This document shows positions 25,346 to 34,750 of a stretch of DNA of 55,334 nucleotides, one piece after another. A program made the translations under genes and the position numbers. Source of the DNA: Desulfocapsa sp. (GTDB taxonomy: Bacteria > Desulfobacterota > Desulfobulbia > Desulfobulbales > Desulfocapsaceae); contig JAFLJO010000144.1 in assembly GCA_022712975.1 (NCBI GenBank), positions 1 through 55,334 on the forward strand. The letters run 5' to 3'. The stretch's first letter is position 1. Each line of letters opens with the position of its first letter. The notes under the pieces are model-generated. The model did not search any database and was not told the origin of the DNA. It was given only the letters and a program-made list of their open reading frames with translations.

Positions 25346-26398
25346 TTAATTTTTCCTGGGATCAAAGGTTTCACGCAGCGCCTCTCCAATAAAAATTAGG
25401 AGGACAAGGGTACCAACAAGCACAAAAAAAGTGGAAAGAGATAGCCACCAGGCATCAATATTTGCCTTTCCCTGAGCAAGTAATTCGCCTAGACTTGGGG
25501 TTGATGGTGGCACGCCAAGTCCTAAAAAATCCAGACTGGTAAGAGCAAGAATGGAAGCTGACATGCGAAAAGGCAGGAATGTGATCACCGGCGTCATACC
25601 ATTGGGAAGAAGATGGCGATACATAATCGTTATATTCGATACGCCAAGTGCCTTGGCAGCCTTCACATATTCCATATTTCTACCCTTTAAAAATTCTGCA
25701 CGTACATAATCGGACAAGCCCATCCAGCTGAACAAAGAGAGCAGAATAAGAAGAAGTAAAACACTTGGTTGAAAGATAGATGCAAAAATGATAAGCAGAT
25801 ACAATTCGGGCATGGACCCCCAGATCTCAATAAATCGCTGAAAAAACAGATCCGTTTTACCACCAAAATATCCTTGAATAGCGCCTGCCAATATCCCCAC
25901 CAGAGTCCCGACTGCCGTGAGTGTAAGGCCGAAAAGCACACTAAGCCGAAAACCGTAGAGTAAACGAGCAAAGACATCACGTCCCCGATCATCGGTGCCA
26001 AGAAGGTTTTCTTTTGTGGGAGGCGATGGAACGGGACCATCAATATTAAAATTTATGGATTGAAAACTGTGTTTGTTGAATGGAAAATAGACCTTGTTTC
26101 CATCACTTGTAAGGATATTCTTTATATAAGGATCGAGATAATCGGTCTCAGTCTCAAAATCTCCGCCAAATGTGGTCTCCGGGTATTCAACAAATATGGG
26201 GAAATACGATTTTCCTTCATAAATCACCATTAGCGGAACATCATTTGAGAGACATTCCGCAAAAAGGCTGAGGATGAAGACGAATCCGAAAATAATCAGG
26301 CTATAAAACCCTCTTCGATTCCGACAAAATCTACGCCACCTCCTCCGTGCAAGACTTATCGACTCAACCTTTTTCTGTTTTTCAATCGCTACTGTCAA
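25346..26398 (-). CDS. yejE: Peptide/microcin C-type ABC permease, YejE-like
   Basis: 350 residues. DppC/YejE-type permease with an N-terminal membrane helix, a large periplasmic region (about 50-130, with the YejE-type region NKHSFQSINFNIDGP and GTDDRGRDVFARLLYGFRLS) and the EAA permease loop (VKAAKALGVSNITIMYRHLLPN). It forms a heterodimer with YejB. The start overlaps yejB by 17 bases. No ATPase (YejF) or substrate-binding protein (YejA) follows; the next gene downstream is mlaE. The partners must lie elsewhere or the locus is a remnant. Confidence 0.88.
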   Translation of the reverse strand: MTVAIEKQKKVESISLARRRWRRFCRNRRGFYSLIIFGFVFILSLFAECLSNDVPLMVIYEGKSYFPIFVEYPETTFGGDFETETDYLDPYIKNILTSDGNKVYFPFNKHSFQSINFNIDGPVPSPPTKENLLGTDDRGRDVFARLLYGFRLSVLFGLTLTAVGTLVGILAGAIQGYFGGKTDLFFQRFIEIWGSMPELYLLIIFASIFQPSVLLLLILLSLFSWMGLSDYVRAEFLKGRNMEYVKAAKALGVSNITIMYRHLLPNGMTPVITFLPFRMSASILALTSLDFLGLGVPPSTPSLGELLAQGKANIDAWWLSLSTFFVLVGTLVLLIFIGEALRETFDPRKN

Positions 26399-27431
26399 AA
26401 CTAATCCTTGGGTCTACCACCACGTAACTCAAATCTGAGAGCAGACGAGCAAAAAGACCAATAAGAGTGAAAAAATATAAGGTGCCTAGCACCACAGGAT
26501 AGTCTCGGTTCAACACCGATTGATAGGCAAGAAGCCCCATACCATCAAGTGAAAAAATTGTTTCAATAAGCAGACTGCCTGTGAAGAATGCGCCAATAAA
26601 ATATCCTGGGAATCCAGTAATGATCGGTATAATTCCATTACGAAACACATGCTTATACAAAACCTGCTGTTCACTTAATCCTTTGGCACGAGCTGTAAGT
26701 ACATACTGTTTGCGTATCTCTTCAAGAAAAGAATTCTTGGTAAGCATGGTCATGACAGCAAGACTTCCAACAGCGCCAGAGGTTACGGGGAGAACCATAT
26801 GCCAGAGATAATCCAATATCTTCTGTATCATGCTCATGTCAGACCAGCCGTCCGACACTATTCCGCGCAGTGGAAAAATATTCCAGAAGGAACCTCCTCC
26901 AAAAAAAACTATCAGAACAATAGCCAAAACAAAACCGGGAATTGCATATCCGATTAAAATAGCTGTGGAACTTAAGACATCAAAACGTGATCCATCGCGA
27001 ACAGCCTTACTAATTCCCAATGGGATACAAACCCCATATACAATGATAAAACTCCACAATCCAAGGGACATTGAGACCGGCATCCGGGAAATCACCAGTT
27101 CCACGACTGATTGATTATAGTAATATGATGTGCCAAAATCAAAAACCAGATAGTTCTTCATCATACTTAAAAAACGTGTTATCGGCGGCTTGTCGAAACC
27201 GTATAGTTCTTTAAGTTGTTCCACACGATTGACATCAAGACCGGAGCCCCCACGATAGAGAGAGGTTCCAGAGGCAGCAACCTCTCCACCCTTTCCGAGA
27301 CCTTCCATTTGAGACATCAGCTGTTCGACAGGTCCACCCGGAACAAACTGGGTAACCAGAAAGGTGAGCAGCATAACCCCGAAAAGAGTCGGGATCATTA
27401 ATCCCAGGCGTTTTAAAATATAAAAAAACAA
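26382..27431 (-). CDS. yejB: Peptide/microcin C-type ABC permease, YejB-like
   Basis: 349 residues, DppB/YejB family: N-terminal TM segment (IPTLFGVMLLTFLVTQFVPG), a periplasmic insertion with GPVEQLMSQMEGLGKGG that is characteristic of YejB relatives, and the EAA loop (LTARAKGLSEQQVLYKHVFR) followed by LIETIFSLDGMGLLAYQSV. Probable import of oligopeptides. It is the upstream gene of the pair, divergent from the RNase D gene with a 106-base gap. Confidence 0.88.
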   Translation of the reverse strand: MFFYILKRLGLMIPTLFGVMLLTFLVTQFVPGGPVEQLMSQMEGLGKGGEVAASGTSLYRGGSGLDVNRVEQLKELYGFDKPPITRFLSMMKNYLVFDFGTSYYYNQSVVELVISRMPVSMSLGLWSFIIVYGVCIPLGISKAVRDGSRFDVLSSTAILIGYAIPGFVLAIVLIVFFGGGSFWNIFPLRGIVSDGWSDMSMIQKILDYLWHMVLPVTSGAVGSLAVMTMLTKNSFLEEIRKQYVLTARAKGLSEQQVLYKHVFRNGIIPIITGFPGYFIGAFFTGSLLIETIFSLDGMGLLAYQSVLNRDYPVVLGTLYFFTLIGLFARLLSDLSYVVVDPRISFDSSD

Positions 27432-27537
27432 ATCAGACGTTTAATCCTTGTATTTTTGTAAAGCATAAAGCATATTTCCAGTTGAACGTATGCAGTTAAG
27501 CCTATACCCAATAATTTTTCCAAACGGCAGAATCTAA

Positions 27538-28632
27538 ATGATCACAAAAGCAGAAGACCTTCAAGCCCTGATTGCACAAGCACGTAAAACAGATGCAGTA
27601 GCACTGGACACTGAATTTATATGGGAACGAACATATTACCCCAAACTTGGTCTGATTCAGTTGGCTCTTTCCGATGAGGAATGTTTTCTTATCGATCCCT
27701 GTGCATTAGATGATCTTTCTCCACTCGGAGAGTTACTCGCTGACGAAGGAGTTGTCAAAATATTTCACGATGCCCCTCAGGATATCTGTATCTTACGCAG
27801 GGCAACTGGCCGTGATCCTAAAAATATATTCGACACCAGACTAGCCGCAGGGTTTGGAGGCTTAAGCTCCACCCTTTCACTTTCCGATCTTATCGAATTC
27901 CTGCTGGATATCAAACTTGCAAAAAATGAGACACGCACCAACTGGTTAAAACGCCCACTCAGTGAAAATCAGGAAAAATATGCAAAAGATGATGTCCGTT
28001 ACCTGCGTGCCATTCGCATTTTATTACTTGCCCGGGTAATTTCTGAAACAATTCCCTGGCTAAATGCAGAACTTGCACGTCTGAACTTTCCTGACAATTA
28101 TACAGGTATCGATGACAGTAAACGATATACCAAAATCAAAGGTGCAGGCAATTTGGGTCAGCAATCTCTCGCCATTCTTCAAGAACTCGCTACATGGCGT
28201 GAAGGGGAAGCAAGAAATAGAAATAAGCCTCGTGGCCATATCATAAAAGATACCGTACTGCTAACCATTGCCAAAGAACAATTACAAAAGCATGATGCCA
28301 TTCAGAATTGCGGTGAAATCTCCGCTAAAAGTGTCCAATCATATGGCGACCAACTCATCAAACTAGTAGATTTTGGTCTTAAACGTCCAGAGGAAGAGTG
28401 CCCAGCGCTGTTAAAAAAGATCAGGCTTACGAAAAAAGAGCAAACAGACTTAACCAGACTTCAGGGTTATATCCGGTTAAAGAGTGATGTAAATGGAATA
28501 CATCCACCCCTTGTTGGTAATAAAAATGAGCTTATGAGATGTATCAAAAGCACCTCATCTTCCACATCACGACAAAAAAAAGGTTGGAGAAAAGAGTTTC
28601 TTGCAGAAATGAAAACCAGTAACACCAACTAG
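27538..28632 (+). CDS. rnd: Ribonuclease D
   Basis: 364 residues. The 3'-5' exonuclease domain (about 1-170) shows DEDD residues: AVALDTEFIWE, FHDAPQDICIL, FDTRLAAGFGG and YAKDDVRYLRAI (the DDVRY form of motif III). A HRDC domain follows (about 205-285; ILQELATWREGEARNRNKPR) and a second, less conserved helical part at the C-terminus. It trims tRNA 3' ends. It stands alone, with convergent neighbour 28697-29416. Confidence 0.93.
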   Translation: MITKAEDLQALIAQARKTDAVALDTEFIWERTYYPKLGLIQLALSDEECFLIDPCALDDLSPLGELLADEGVVKIFHDAPQDICILRRATGRDPKNIFDTRLAAGFGGLSSTLSLSDLIEFLLDIKLAKNETRTNWLKRPLSENQEKYAKDDVRYLRAIRILLLARVISETIPWLNAELARLNFPDNYTGIDDSKRYTKIKGAGNLGQQSLAILQELATWREGEARNRNKPRGHIIKDTVLLTIAKEQLQKHDAIQNCGEISAKSVQSYGDQLIKLVDFGLKRPEEECPALLKKIRLTKKEQTDLTRLQGYIRLKSDVNGIHPPLVGNKNELMRCIKSTSSSTSRQKKGWRKEFLAEMKTSNTN

Positions 28633-28696
28633 TTTCTCAACAGATGAACATCTATTTGGGCCTCTTCAGACATATCTGCTGGTGATTTGATCACCC

Positions 28697-29416
28697 TTAT
28701 TTGTTGTTCAGGATATCCTCGATAGTTCTATCACCAACTTTAGTTGAAAAAATAGATTCAAGCAGAGGAGCGACTATCTCCATATCCTCTTCCAACAAAA
28801 GAAAACCAGGCAAGGGTAAGGCCTTCACCACATTCGCAAGCCCCTGATCCGCCATGGAGGCCGGAAGCAATTTGTAGTATTTTCTATTTTCGGATACTCC
28901 ACAAAGGGCAAGCAGGACATCAAGCATATTGCCAAGGAACTCACCTTGCCCGAGATGTTCAATAATCTGCATAACAGCAGTTGACGCAGAAAGATATGTC
29001 TCGCCAATTAAAGCCGGAACACCTGGCCTGCAGACCGCAGTTGAAGCAAAACAGCGACAGGAGAATGGACGTACCTCATAGATACTGCAGCAATCCTTTT
29101 CAAGAAATGGACAGGGTTCACCACTACCATAAGAATCGGGTTCAACATCATTTCCTTCAAGGCAACTTGCTGCAAATCCATTTGTTGTGAGTTCAGGTCT
29201 TCGTGTTTTGGCCTTTTTTTGAAACTTTGCAGCAAACCATTCCCTCTTCTCATGCTCACGTATAAAACGATGAATCAACTCACCTTCAACAGCGGTGATA
29301 ACAACATTTTGAGTACAGCAGGTGGCACATCCTTTTTTGCAGGCAAGATCCTCTTCCACCCACTTTTCAAATGCGTCATACATTCCAAGCAACACTGCTT
29401 CTTTCAATGGAATCAT
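28697..29416 (-). CDS. YkgJ-family cysteine-cluster protein
   Basis: 239 residues. The CxxxCxxCC pattern is present twice over: KKGCATCCTQ near residue 30 and CPFLEKDCCSIYEVRPFSCR at about 102-122, plus a later Cys. The CxxCxxxxCC...RPxxCR form is the hallmark of the YkgJ/FliB-like family, which probably binds a metal or Fe-S cluster. Molecular role unknown. Here the neighbours (RNase D, SYLF) give no function. No membrane segment. Confidence 0.82.
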   Translation of the reverse strand: MIPLKEAVLLGMYDAFEKWVEEDLACKKGCATCCTQNVVITAVEGELIHRFIREHEKREWFAAKFQKKAKTRRPELTTNGFAASCLEGNDVEPDSYGSGEPCPFLEKDCCSIYEVRPFSCRCFASTAVCRPGVPALIGETYLSASTAVMQIIEHLGQGEFLGNMLDVLLALCGVSENRKYYKLLPASMADQGLANVVKALPLPGFLLLEEDMEIVAPLLESIFSTKVGDRTIEDILNNK

Positions 29417-29476
29417 TTCTTTTTTCCTTGATTTTACCTAACTAAAAATAATAATATTTCTCAAGAAGAAATAGTA

Positions 29477-29506
29477 TTGACTTTTTTAAATTTAAACCAC
29501 TATAGT
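29477..29506 (+). promoter_or_regulatory. Sigma-70-type promoter for the SYLF gene
   Basis: TTGACT at 29477-29482 and TATAGT at 29501-29506 with an 18-base AT-rich spacer. Transcription would start near 29513, about 85 bases before the ATG at 29599, which has a strong GGAGGG ribosome-binding site. Confidence 0.65.
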
Positions 29507-29598
29507 GACTAGGGAGAACTTTGACGATATTTTTTTATTCTCCTCATATCAAAGTGCTGTTCAGGCAAAAGAATCTTAATTTGACATAGGAGGGTATC

Positions 29599-30297
29599 AT
29601 GTTACCCAAAAATCTCATATCCATTTTTTGTTTCTTATTCTTTTCCCTTCAAATCACCATAGCCTCAGCCAACGATTTTTCCGACACTCAAGCTCTTGTC
29701 GACCAGAGTACAATACTTATCAAAAGCTTCGGCAAAGATCCGGATATGGAATGGTTTCAAAAAAATGTTCCGCATGCAAAAGCCGTATTTATCGTACCGC
29801 AGATGCTTAAAGCTGGTTTTTTTATTGGTGGCTCAGGCGGCTCAGGGGTATTACTGGCACGGGACACCAAAACAAATGTCTGGAGTTACCCTGTTTTCTA
29901 CACCATGGGTTCGGTTTCATTTGGATTACAAATGGGCGGTGCAGCCTCAGAAGTTGTCCTCATGGTCATGAGTGAGAAGGGCATGGATTCCATGCTCGCC
30001 ACATCCTTTAAACTTGGTGCTGATGTTACCGTTGCCGCTGGCCCCGTTGGAGCAGGAGCAAAAGTAGCAACAGCCGACATCCTTTCCTTTGCCAGATCTA
30101 AGGGTGCCTTCATGGGTGTTGCAATTGAAGGAGCGGTCATCAAACCGCGCGACAAGTGGAATGCCGCCTACTATAAACAGCAAGTTTCACCAGCAGATAT
30201 CATCATCAGAAATGCAGCCACCAATCATCAGGCAGACAAACTGCGCAGTGCAGTTTCCAGGCAAGCCGAATCAGAGACTCAAAAAGTTACCCATTAA
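29599..30297 (+). CDS. SYLF (Ysc84) lipid-binding-domain protein, exported
   Basis: 232 residues with a signal peptide (about residues 1-24, ISIFCFLFFSLQITIASA). The Ysc84/SYLF domain fills most of the rest (VFIVPQMLKAGFFIGGSGG, GSVSFGLQMGGAASEVVLMV, KLGADVTVAAGPVGAGAKVA, FARSKGAFMGVAIEGAVIKP). SYLF domains bind phosphoinositides in eukaryotes; bacterial versions are periplasmic and of unsettled function. A promoter at 29477 and a terminator at 30324 suggest a single-gene unit just before the RND operon. Confidence 0.85.
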   Translation: MLPKNLISIFCFLFFSLQITIASANDFSDTQALVDQSTILIKSFGKDPDMEWFQKNVPHAKAVFIVPQMLKAGFFIGGSGGSGVLLARDTKTNVWSYPVFYTMGSVSFGLQMGGAASEVVLMVMSEKGMDSMLATSFKLGADVTVAAGPVGAGAKVATADILSFARSKGAFMGVAIEGAVIKPRDKWNAAYYKQQVSPADIIIRNAATNHQADKLRSAVSRQAESETQKVTH

Positions 30298-30323
30298 ACA
30301 ACTAACCATAACTATACAACACT

Positions 30324-30360
30324 GGAGAATGGACCAACTCATCGGTTCATTCTCCTTTTT
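30324..30360 (+). terminator. Rho-independent terminator after the SYLF gene
   Basis: GGAGAATGGACC (30324-30335) pairs with GGTTCATTCTCC (30344-30355), with one G-T pair, around an 8-base loop and is followed by five T (30356-30360). It separates the SYLF gene from the RND operon. Confidence 0.85.
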
Positions 30361-30384
30361 CTCATTTCAAGCGGAATACATTCA

Positions 30385-31572
30385 ATGACCTCAAAAGCTC
30401 AACTCCTGATACTTTGTTTTGGAGTTTTCCTGACACTCGCCTCCTGCTCAGATGACAAGAAAGATGATCCCCAAGCACAACCTCAAGCCCCGCCTCCTGT
30501 ACCTGTTGAAACCGTGACGGTGCAGAAAGAGGCCGTCCCTATATGGCTTGAATACACCGGTAAGACCGAAGCAAGTCAACGCATTGAGGTGCGTGTGCGA
30601 GTGTCTGGGGTACTTGAAGAAATTCTCTTTGAAGATGGGGACTTTGTTGAGGAAGGTCAACAGCTCTTTCGCATTGAAAAGGCTTCTTATCAGGCAGCAC
30701 TTGACCAAACACTGGCCGTAGTCGAACAGGGCAGAGCCTCTTTAAAACTTGCTGTTACCGATGTTGAGCGATACAGGCCGTTGGTTGAAAAAGATTTGGC
30801 ACCCCAGGCAACACTGGATCAATATATTGCAAGGGCGGATGAGCTTCGTGCCCGAATCAAAGCTGACCAAGCTGTAGTACGAGAGGCCGAACTCAGACTC
30901 AGTTATACAGATATTCTTGCTCCAAAATCTGGTCGCGTGGGCCGCAGGCAGGTCGATATTGGAAACATTGTCGGATATAACGAACAAACACTCCTCACCA
31001 CCATTATCTTCGATGATCCAATGTATGCATATTTTAATCCCAGTGAAGAAGACTTCCAAATCATGCGACAACATAAATCCGTTGATGTCATGCCTGCAAA
31101 GATCCGTGTCCCAGACAATCGGGGGCATCTCATAAAACGGGAAGCGTACAAAGGCAAGGTTGATTTTGGTGATAACCGTGTGGATAGCATGACTGGCACC
31201 ATCACCATGCGTGCCATTGTGGATAATGCAGAACACGATCTTCTTGAAGGAACTTTCGTCTATGTTGATGTTTTTATCTCTGACCAGGCAAAATTCACCA
31301 TGGTTCCCCCTGGTATTGTGATGGAAGATCAACAGGGCAGTTTCGTGTATATCGTTGATGAAAACAGCAAGGCAAAACGAGTCAACGTCAAACGTGGTTT
31401 TGAGTCAAGATATTATCTTCAAATAACAGATGGATTACAGGATGGAGCAAAGGTAATTGTCTCAGGCTTACAAAAAGTCAGTGAAGGGCGTGGCGTAACG
31501 GCTACTGATGCGACTGACACAAAAAGCGTCAGAGCTGTAATGCAGCAACAAAAGATGACCGTCACGGAGTAA
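30385..31572 (+). CDS. RND efflux periplasmic adaptor lipoprotein
   Basis: 395 residues. Membrane-fusion protein that links the RND pump to the outer-membrane channel. A lipobox LASCS (Cys21) follows the signal sequence. Domain order: short Pro-rich linker (residues 30-40), barrel-sandwich (EVRVRVSGVLEEILFEDGDF), alpha-helical hairpin (about 95-160), then lipoyl and beta-barrel regions (LAPKSGRVGRRQVDIGNIVG). The ATG follows the terminator by 25 bases and the stop precedes the pump gene by 5 bases. Substrate unknown. Confidence 0.93.
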   Translation: MTSKAQLLILCFGVFLTLASCSDDKKDDPQAQPQAPPPVPVETVTVQKEAVPIWLEYTGKTEASQRIEVRVRVSGVLEEILFEDGDFVEEGQQLFRIEKASYQAALDQTLAVVEQGRASLKLAVTDVERYRPLVEKDLAPQATLDQYIARADELRARIKADQAVVREAELRLSYTDILAPKSGRVGRRQVDIGNIVGYNEQTLLTTIIFDDPMYAYFNPSEEDFQIMRQHKSVDVMPAKIRVPDNRGHLIKREAYKGKVDFGDNRVDSMTGTITMRAIVDNAEHDLLEGTFVYVDVFISDQAKFTMVPPGIVMEDQQGSFVYIVDENSKAKRVNVKRGFESRYYLQITDGLQDGAKVIVSGLQKVSEGRGVTATDATDTKSVRAVMQQQKMTVTE

Positions 31573-31576
31573 TTCG

Positions 31577-34500
31577 ATGTTATCCATATTTTTCATCAAA
31601 CGCCCCATATTTGCCATGGTCATTGCTCTGATGACCGTTATTGCCGGCGCTGTCTGTATTTTCATTCTGCCCATCCAGGAATATCCGAATGTTACTCCTC
31701 CAACGGTTGTGGTTTCTGCCTCCTACGTTGGTGCAAATGCCTATACTGTTGAAGAGACGGTTACGCGCCCCCTTGAAAATGAAATCAATGGCGTTAACGG
31801 CATGATTTACATGGAATCCTCATCAACAAGTTCGGGGGCTTCCACCATCACAGTTTATTTTGAACCCGGTTATGATCTCGACATTGCAACCGTTGATGTC
31901 CAGAATAAAGTTTCCATGGCCACCCCGCAACTTCCTGCCGAAGTAAAACAGAAGGGTGTTACTGTAAAAAAGAAATCGCCTTCCATTGTCTGTTTTGTTG
32001 CCCTCACCGGAGATGAACGCTACGACGATAAATTCTTGAGCAACTTTGTCAACATCAATATCCTTGATGAAATACGCCGTATTCCTGGTGTTGGTGATGC
32101 CTCCAACATGGGAGAAAAAAAATATTCCATGCGGGTATGGATGGATCCTGACCGCATCAAATCACTAGGACTTAGTCCCAATGATGTTATCAGTGCTATC
32201 CAATCTCAAAACAAGCAGGCAGCCATTGGCAGAATAGGGTCTGCCCCAACCTTTGCAAACCAGCAGGTTGAATTTATCCTCACCGCTGAAGGTCGTCTTA
32301 GTCAGGTCAAGGAATTTGAAAATATCATTGTCAAATTCAAAGATGATGGAACGTTGGTATATTTAAAAGATATTGCCACCGTCGAACTTGGATCAGAAAG
32401 TTATGACTGGAACGCAATAGTAAACAAACAACAGGCCGCACTCATCGGGATTTACCAGCTTCCCGGTTCCAACTCTCTACAGATCAAACAGGCTGTTGTT
32501 CAAAAGATGGATGAACTGCAGGCACGTTTTCCAGATGGTGTTGAATACTCCATTCCCTACGACACCACACTTTTTGTGGAAGTCGCCATCGCTAACGTTA
32601 TTGAAACTCTATTGGTTGCTGTTGTACTCGTTATACTCACAATCCTGCTTTTTCTTGGTTCTATCCGCCCCACAATCATTGCAGTTGTTGCCATTCCGGT
32701 TTCCCTTATCGGCACCTTTGCTGCTTTACAGGTTGCCGGTTTTTCCATCAACTTCCTCACACTGTTTGGTCTGATCCTAGCCATTGGTATTGTGGTCGAT
32801 GATGTAATCCTGGTTGTGGAAAATGTGGAACGAATCGCAGGCAAAGAACCTGATCTCACCATCCCACAAATTGTTAAAAAGGCGATGCTTCAGCTCATTG
32901 GTCCTATCATCGCCACAACGCTTGTTCTTGTGGCTGTTTTTATTCCGGTCTCCTTAATGCCTGGACTTACCGGCGCCATCTATCAGCAATTTGCACTAAC
33001 CATCTGTTTTGCAGTACTGATATCCTCGGTCAATTCTTTATCGCTTTCCCCTGCCCTTGCTGCAATTCTTATAAAAAAACAGGTTGCAGGCAGCCAGAAA
33101 TTTATTTTTTTCAGGTGGTTTGATACCTTTTTCGCCAAAGTTACAGATATCTACAGTGATATTGTAAACTTTCTTATTAAAGTCAGATATCTTGTCATGA
33201 TGATCTTTTTTGGGCTCCTTTTTGCTACCTATTATCTTTTTACCATTATTCCCTCAGGCTTTGTGCCGGAAGAAGATAAGGGTTCCTTAATGGTTATGTT
33301 TAATTTAAAACCCGGATCTTCCATCGAAAAAACAAAAGTCGTACGACAAGAATTCGAAGACATTATACTCAACATCCCAGGCATCAAAGATCTTGTAATC
33401 ATTGACGGTTTTAACATTCTTACCGGCAGCATGGATTCCTCATCTGGAGCTGGATTTATCAGCCTCCTTCCATGGGATGAACGGACAAGCCCCGAGCTTC
33501 AGGTCGATGCCATTATAAAATCAATCAACAAACAGGGCCAATCCATCACAGATGCCAATGTGGTTGCTTTTAATGTTCCAGGAATACCAGGGCTTGGCAC
33601 AGTTGGCGGGTTTGATTTCAGACTGCAGGACTACCTCTCAAGTGACCTGAACACATTTGTAAATTATTCAAACCAACTCATAGCAGAAGCCAACAAAGAT
33701 CCGCGTATTGCCAAGGCTTACACCACTTATTCCCCCAACTACCCCATGCTTGCAATTGATGTTGACCGAAAAAAAGCAGCCGCCTTAGGTGTTGAAATGG
33801 CAGAGCTCTTTTCCACCATGCAGGCCTACTTCGGATCATACTATGTGAATGATTTTTCTAAATATGGCAAGGTGTTTAAAGTCTTCATACAGGCAGATAA
33901 AAATTTCAGAAGTGAAGCCGGTGATATAGACAAGCTCTTTGTCAAAAATTATAGAGGAGATATGGTCCCTCTTTCTTCCCTTGTAAAAGTTCACTTTGAA
34001 ACCGGCCCGCAGAACCTGACCCATTACAATATGTACCGTTCAATCACCATTAACGGCAGTGCCGCACCTGGATACAGCTCCGGGCAGGCCATGGAAGCCA
34101 TGAGTGAAATTTCTGCGCGTGTTCTCCCCCCTTCAAAGACCTATGGGTATGACTGGTCTGGTATGTCGTACCAGGAACTCCTTGCCGGTAACATGACCAT
34201 CTATGTTTTCACCTTTGCAATCCTTGCCGTTTACCTTTTTCTCTGTGCTCAATTTGAAAGCTGGGTACTTCCCATTATGGTTCTGCTCCCTGTTCCACTT
34301 GTTATGCTGGGTGCACTCATCGGACAATTAGTCACAGGCCTTGAAAATAACCTTTTTGCCCAAGTTGGACTTATACTGCTCATTGGTATGTCCACCAAAA
34401 ATGCCATTCTAATAATTGAATTTTGCAAAGAACAACGGGAATCAGGCTTATCAATTATTGAGTCTGCCTCAAGTGCTGCCCGGTTGCGTTTCAGACCCAT

Positions 34501-34726
34501 CATGATGACCATTATCTCCTTTCTTCTGGGGACGCTGCCACTTGCCCTGGCAACAGGAGCCGGTGCCATGAGTATGCGCTCCATTGGCGTGGTTATCGTT
34601 GGTGGAATGATTGCAGCTACCTTTGTCTCAACCCTTCTTGTTCCTGTTATTTATGTTCTTCTTGAAACACTGCGGGAAAAATTTGTAAGTGTTGAAGATG
34701 AAGTTCGAAATCGTGAAATGATTTAA
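31577..34726 (+). CDS. RND multidrug efflux transporter, AcrB/HAE1 family
   Basis: 1049 residues, the full size of HAE1 pumps. Twelve membrane helices are expected; the first is IFFIKRPIFAMVIALMTVIA-like at the N-terminus, TM4 carries the proton-relay pair in LAIGIVVDDVILVVENVER (Asp-Asp), and TM10 has GMSTKNAILIIEFCKEQ with the conserved Lys. It exports hydrophobic compounds using the proton gradient. A GGAG ribosome-binding site precedes the ATG at 31577. The central component of the adaptor-pump-channel operon. Confidence 0.95.
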   Translation: MLSIFFIKRPIFAMVIALMTVIAGAVCIFILPIQEYPNVTPPTVVVSASYVGANAYTVEETVTRPLENEINGVNGMIYMESSSTSSGASTITVYFEPGYDLDIATVDVQNKVSMATPQLPAEVKQKGVTVKKKSPSIVCFVALTGDERYDDKFLSNFVNINILDEIRRIPGVGDASNMGEKKYSMRVWMDPDRIKSLGLSPNDVISAIQSQNKQAAIGRIGSAPTFANQQVEFILTAEGRLSQVKEFENIIVKFKDDGTLVYLKDIATVELGSESYDWNAIVNKQQAALIGIYQLPGSNSLQIKQAVVQKMDELQARFPDGVEYSIPYDTTLFVEVAIANVIETLLVAVVLVILTILLFLGSIRPTIIAVVAIPVSLIGTFAALQVAGFSINFLTLFGLILAIGIVVDDVILVVENVERIAGKEPDLTIPQIVKKAMLQLIGPIIATTLVLVAVFIPVSLMPGLTGAIYQQFALTICFAVLISSVNSLSLSPALAAILIKKQVAGSQKFIFFRWFDTFFAKVTDIYSDIVNFLIKVRYLVMMIFFGLLFATYYLFTIIPSGFVPEEDKGSLMVMFNLKPGSSIEKTKVVRQEFEDIILNIPGIKDLVIIDGFNILTGSMDSSSGAGFISLLPWDERTSPELQVDAIIKSINKQGQSITDANVVAFNVPGIPGLGTVGGFDFRLQDYLSSDLNTFVNYSNQLIAEANKDPRIAKAYTTYSPNYPMLAIDVDRKKAAALGVEMAELFSTMQAYFGSYYVNDFSKYGKVFKVFIQADKNFRSEAGDIDKLFVKNYRGDMVPLSSLVKVHFETGPQNLTHYNMYRSITINGSAAPGYSSGQAMEAMSEISARVLPPSKTYGYDWSGMSYQELLAGNMTIYVFTFAILAVYLFLCAQFESWVLPIMVLLPVPLVMLGALIGQLVTGLENNLFAQVGLILLIGMSTKNAILIIEFCKEQRESGLSIIESASSAARLRFRPIMMTIISFLLGTLPLALATGAGAMSMRSIGVVIVGGMIAATFVSTLLVPVIYVLLETLREKFVSVEDEVRNREMI

Positions 34727-34750
34727 TAATTATACAACACAGGTATTATT

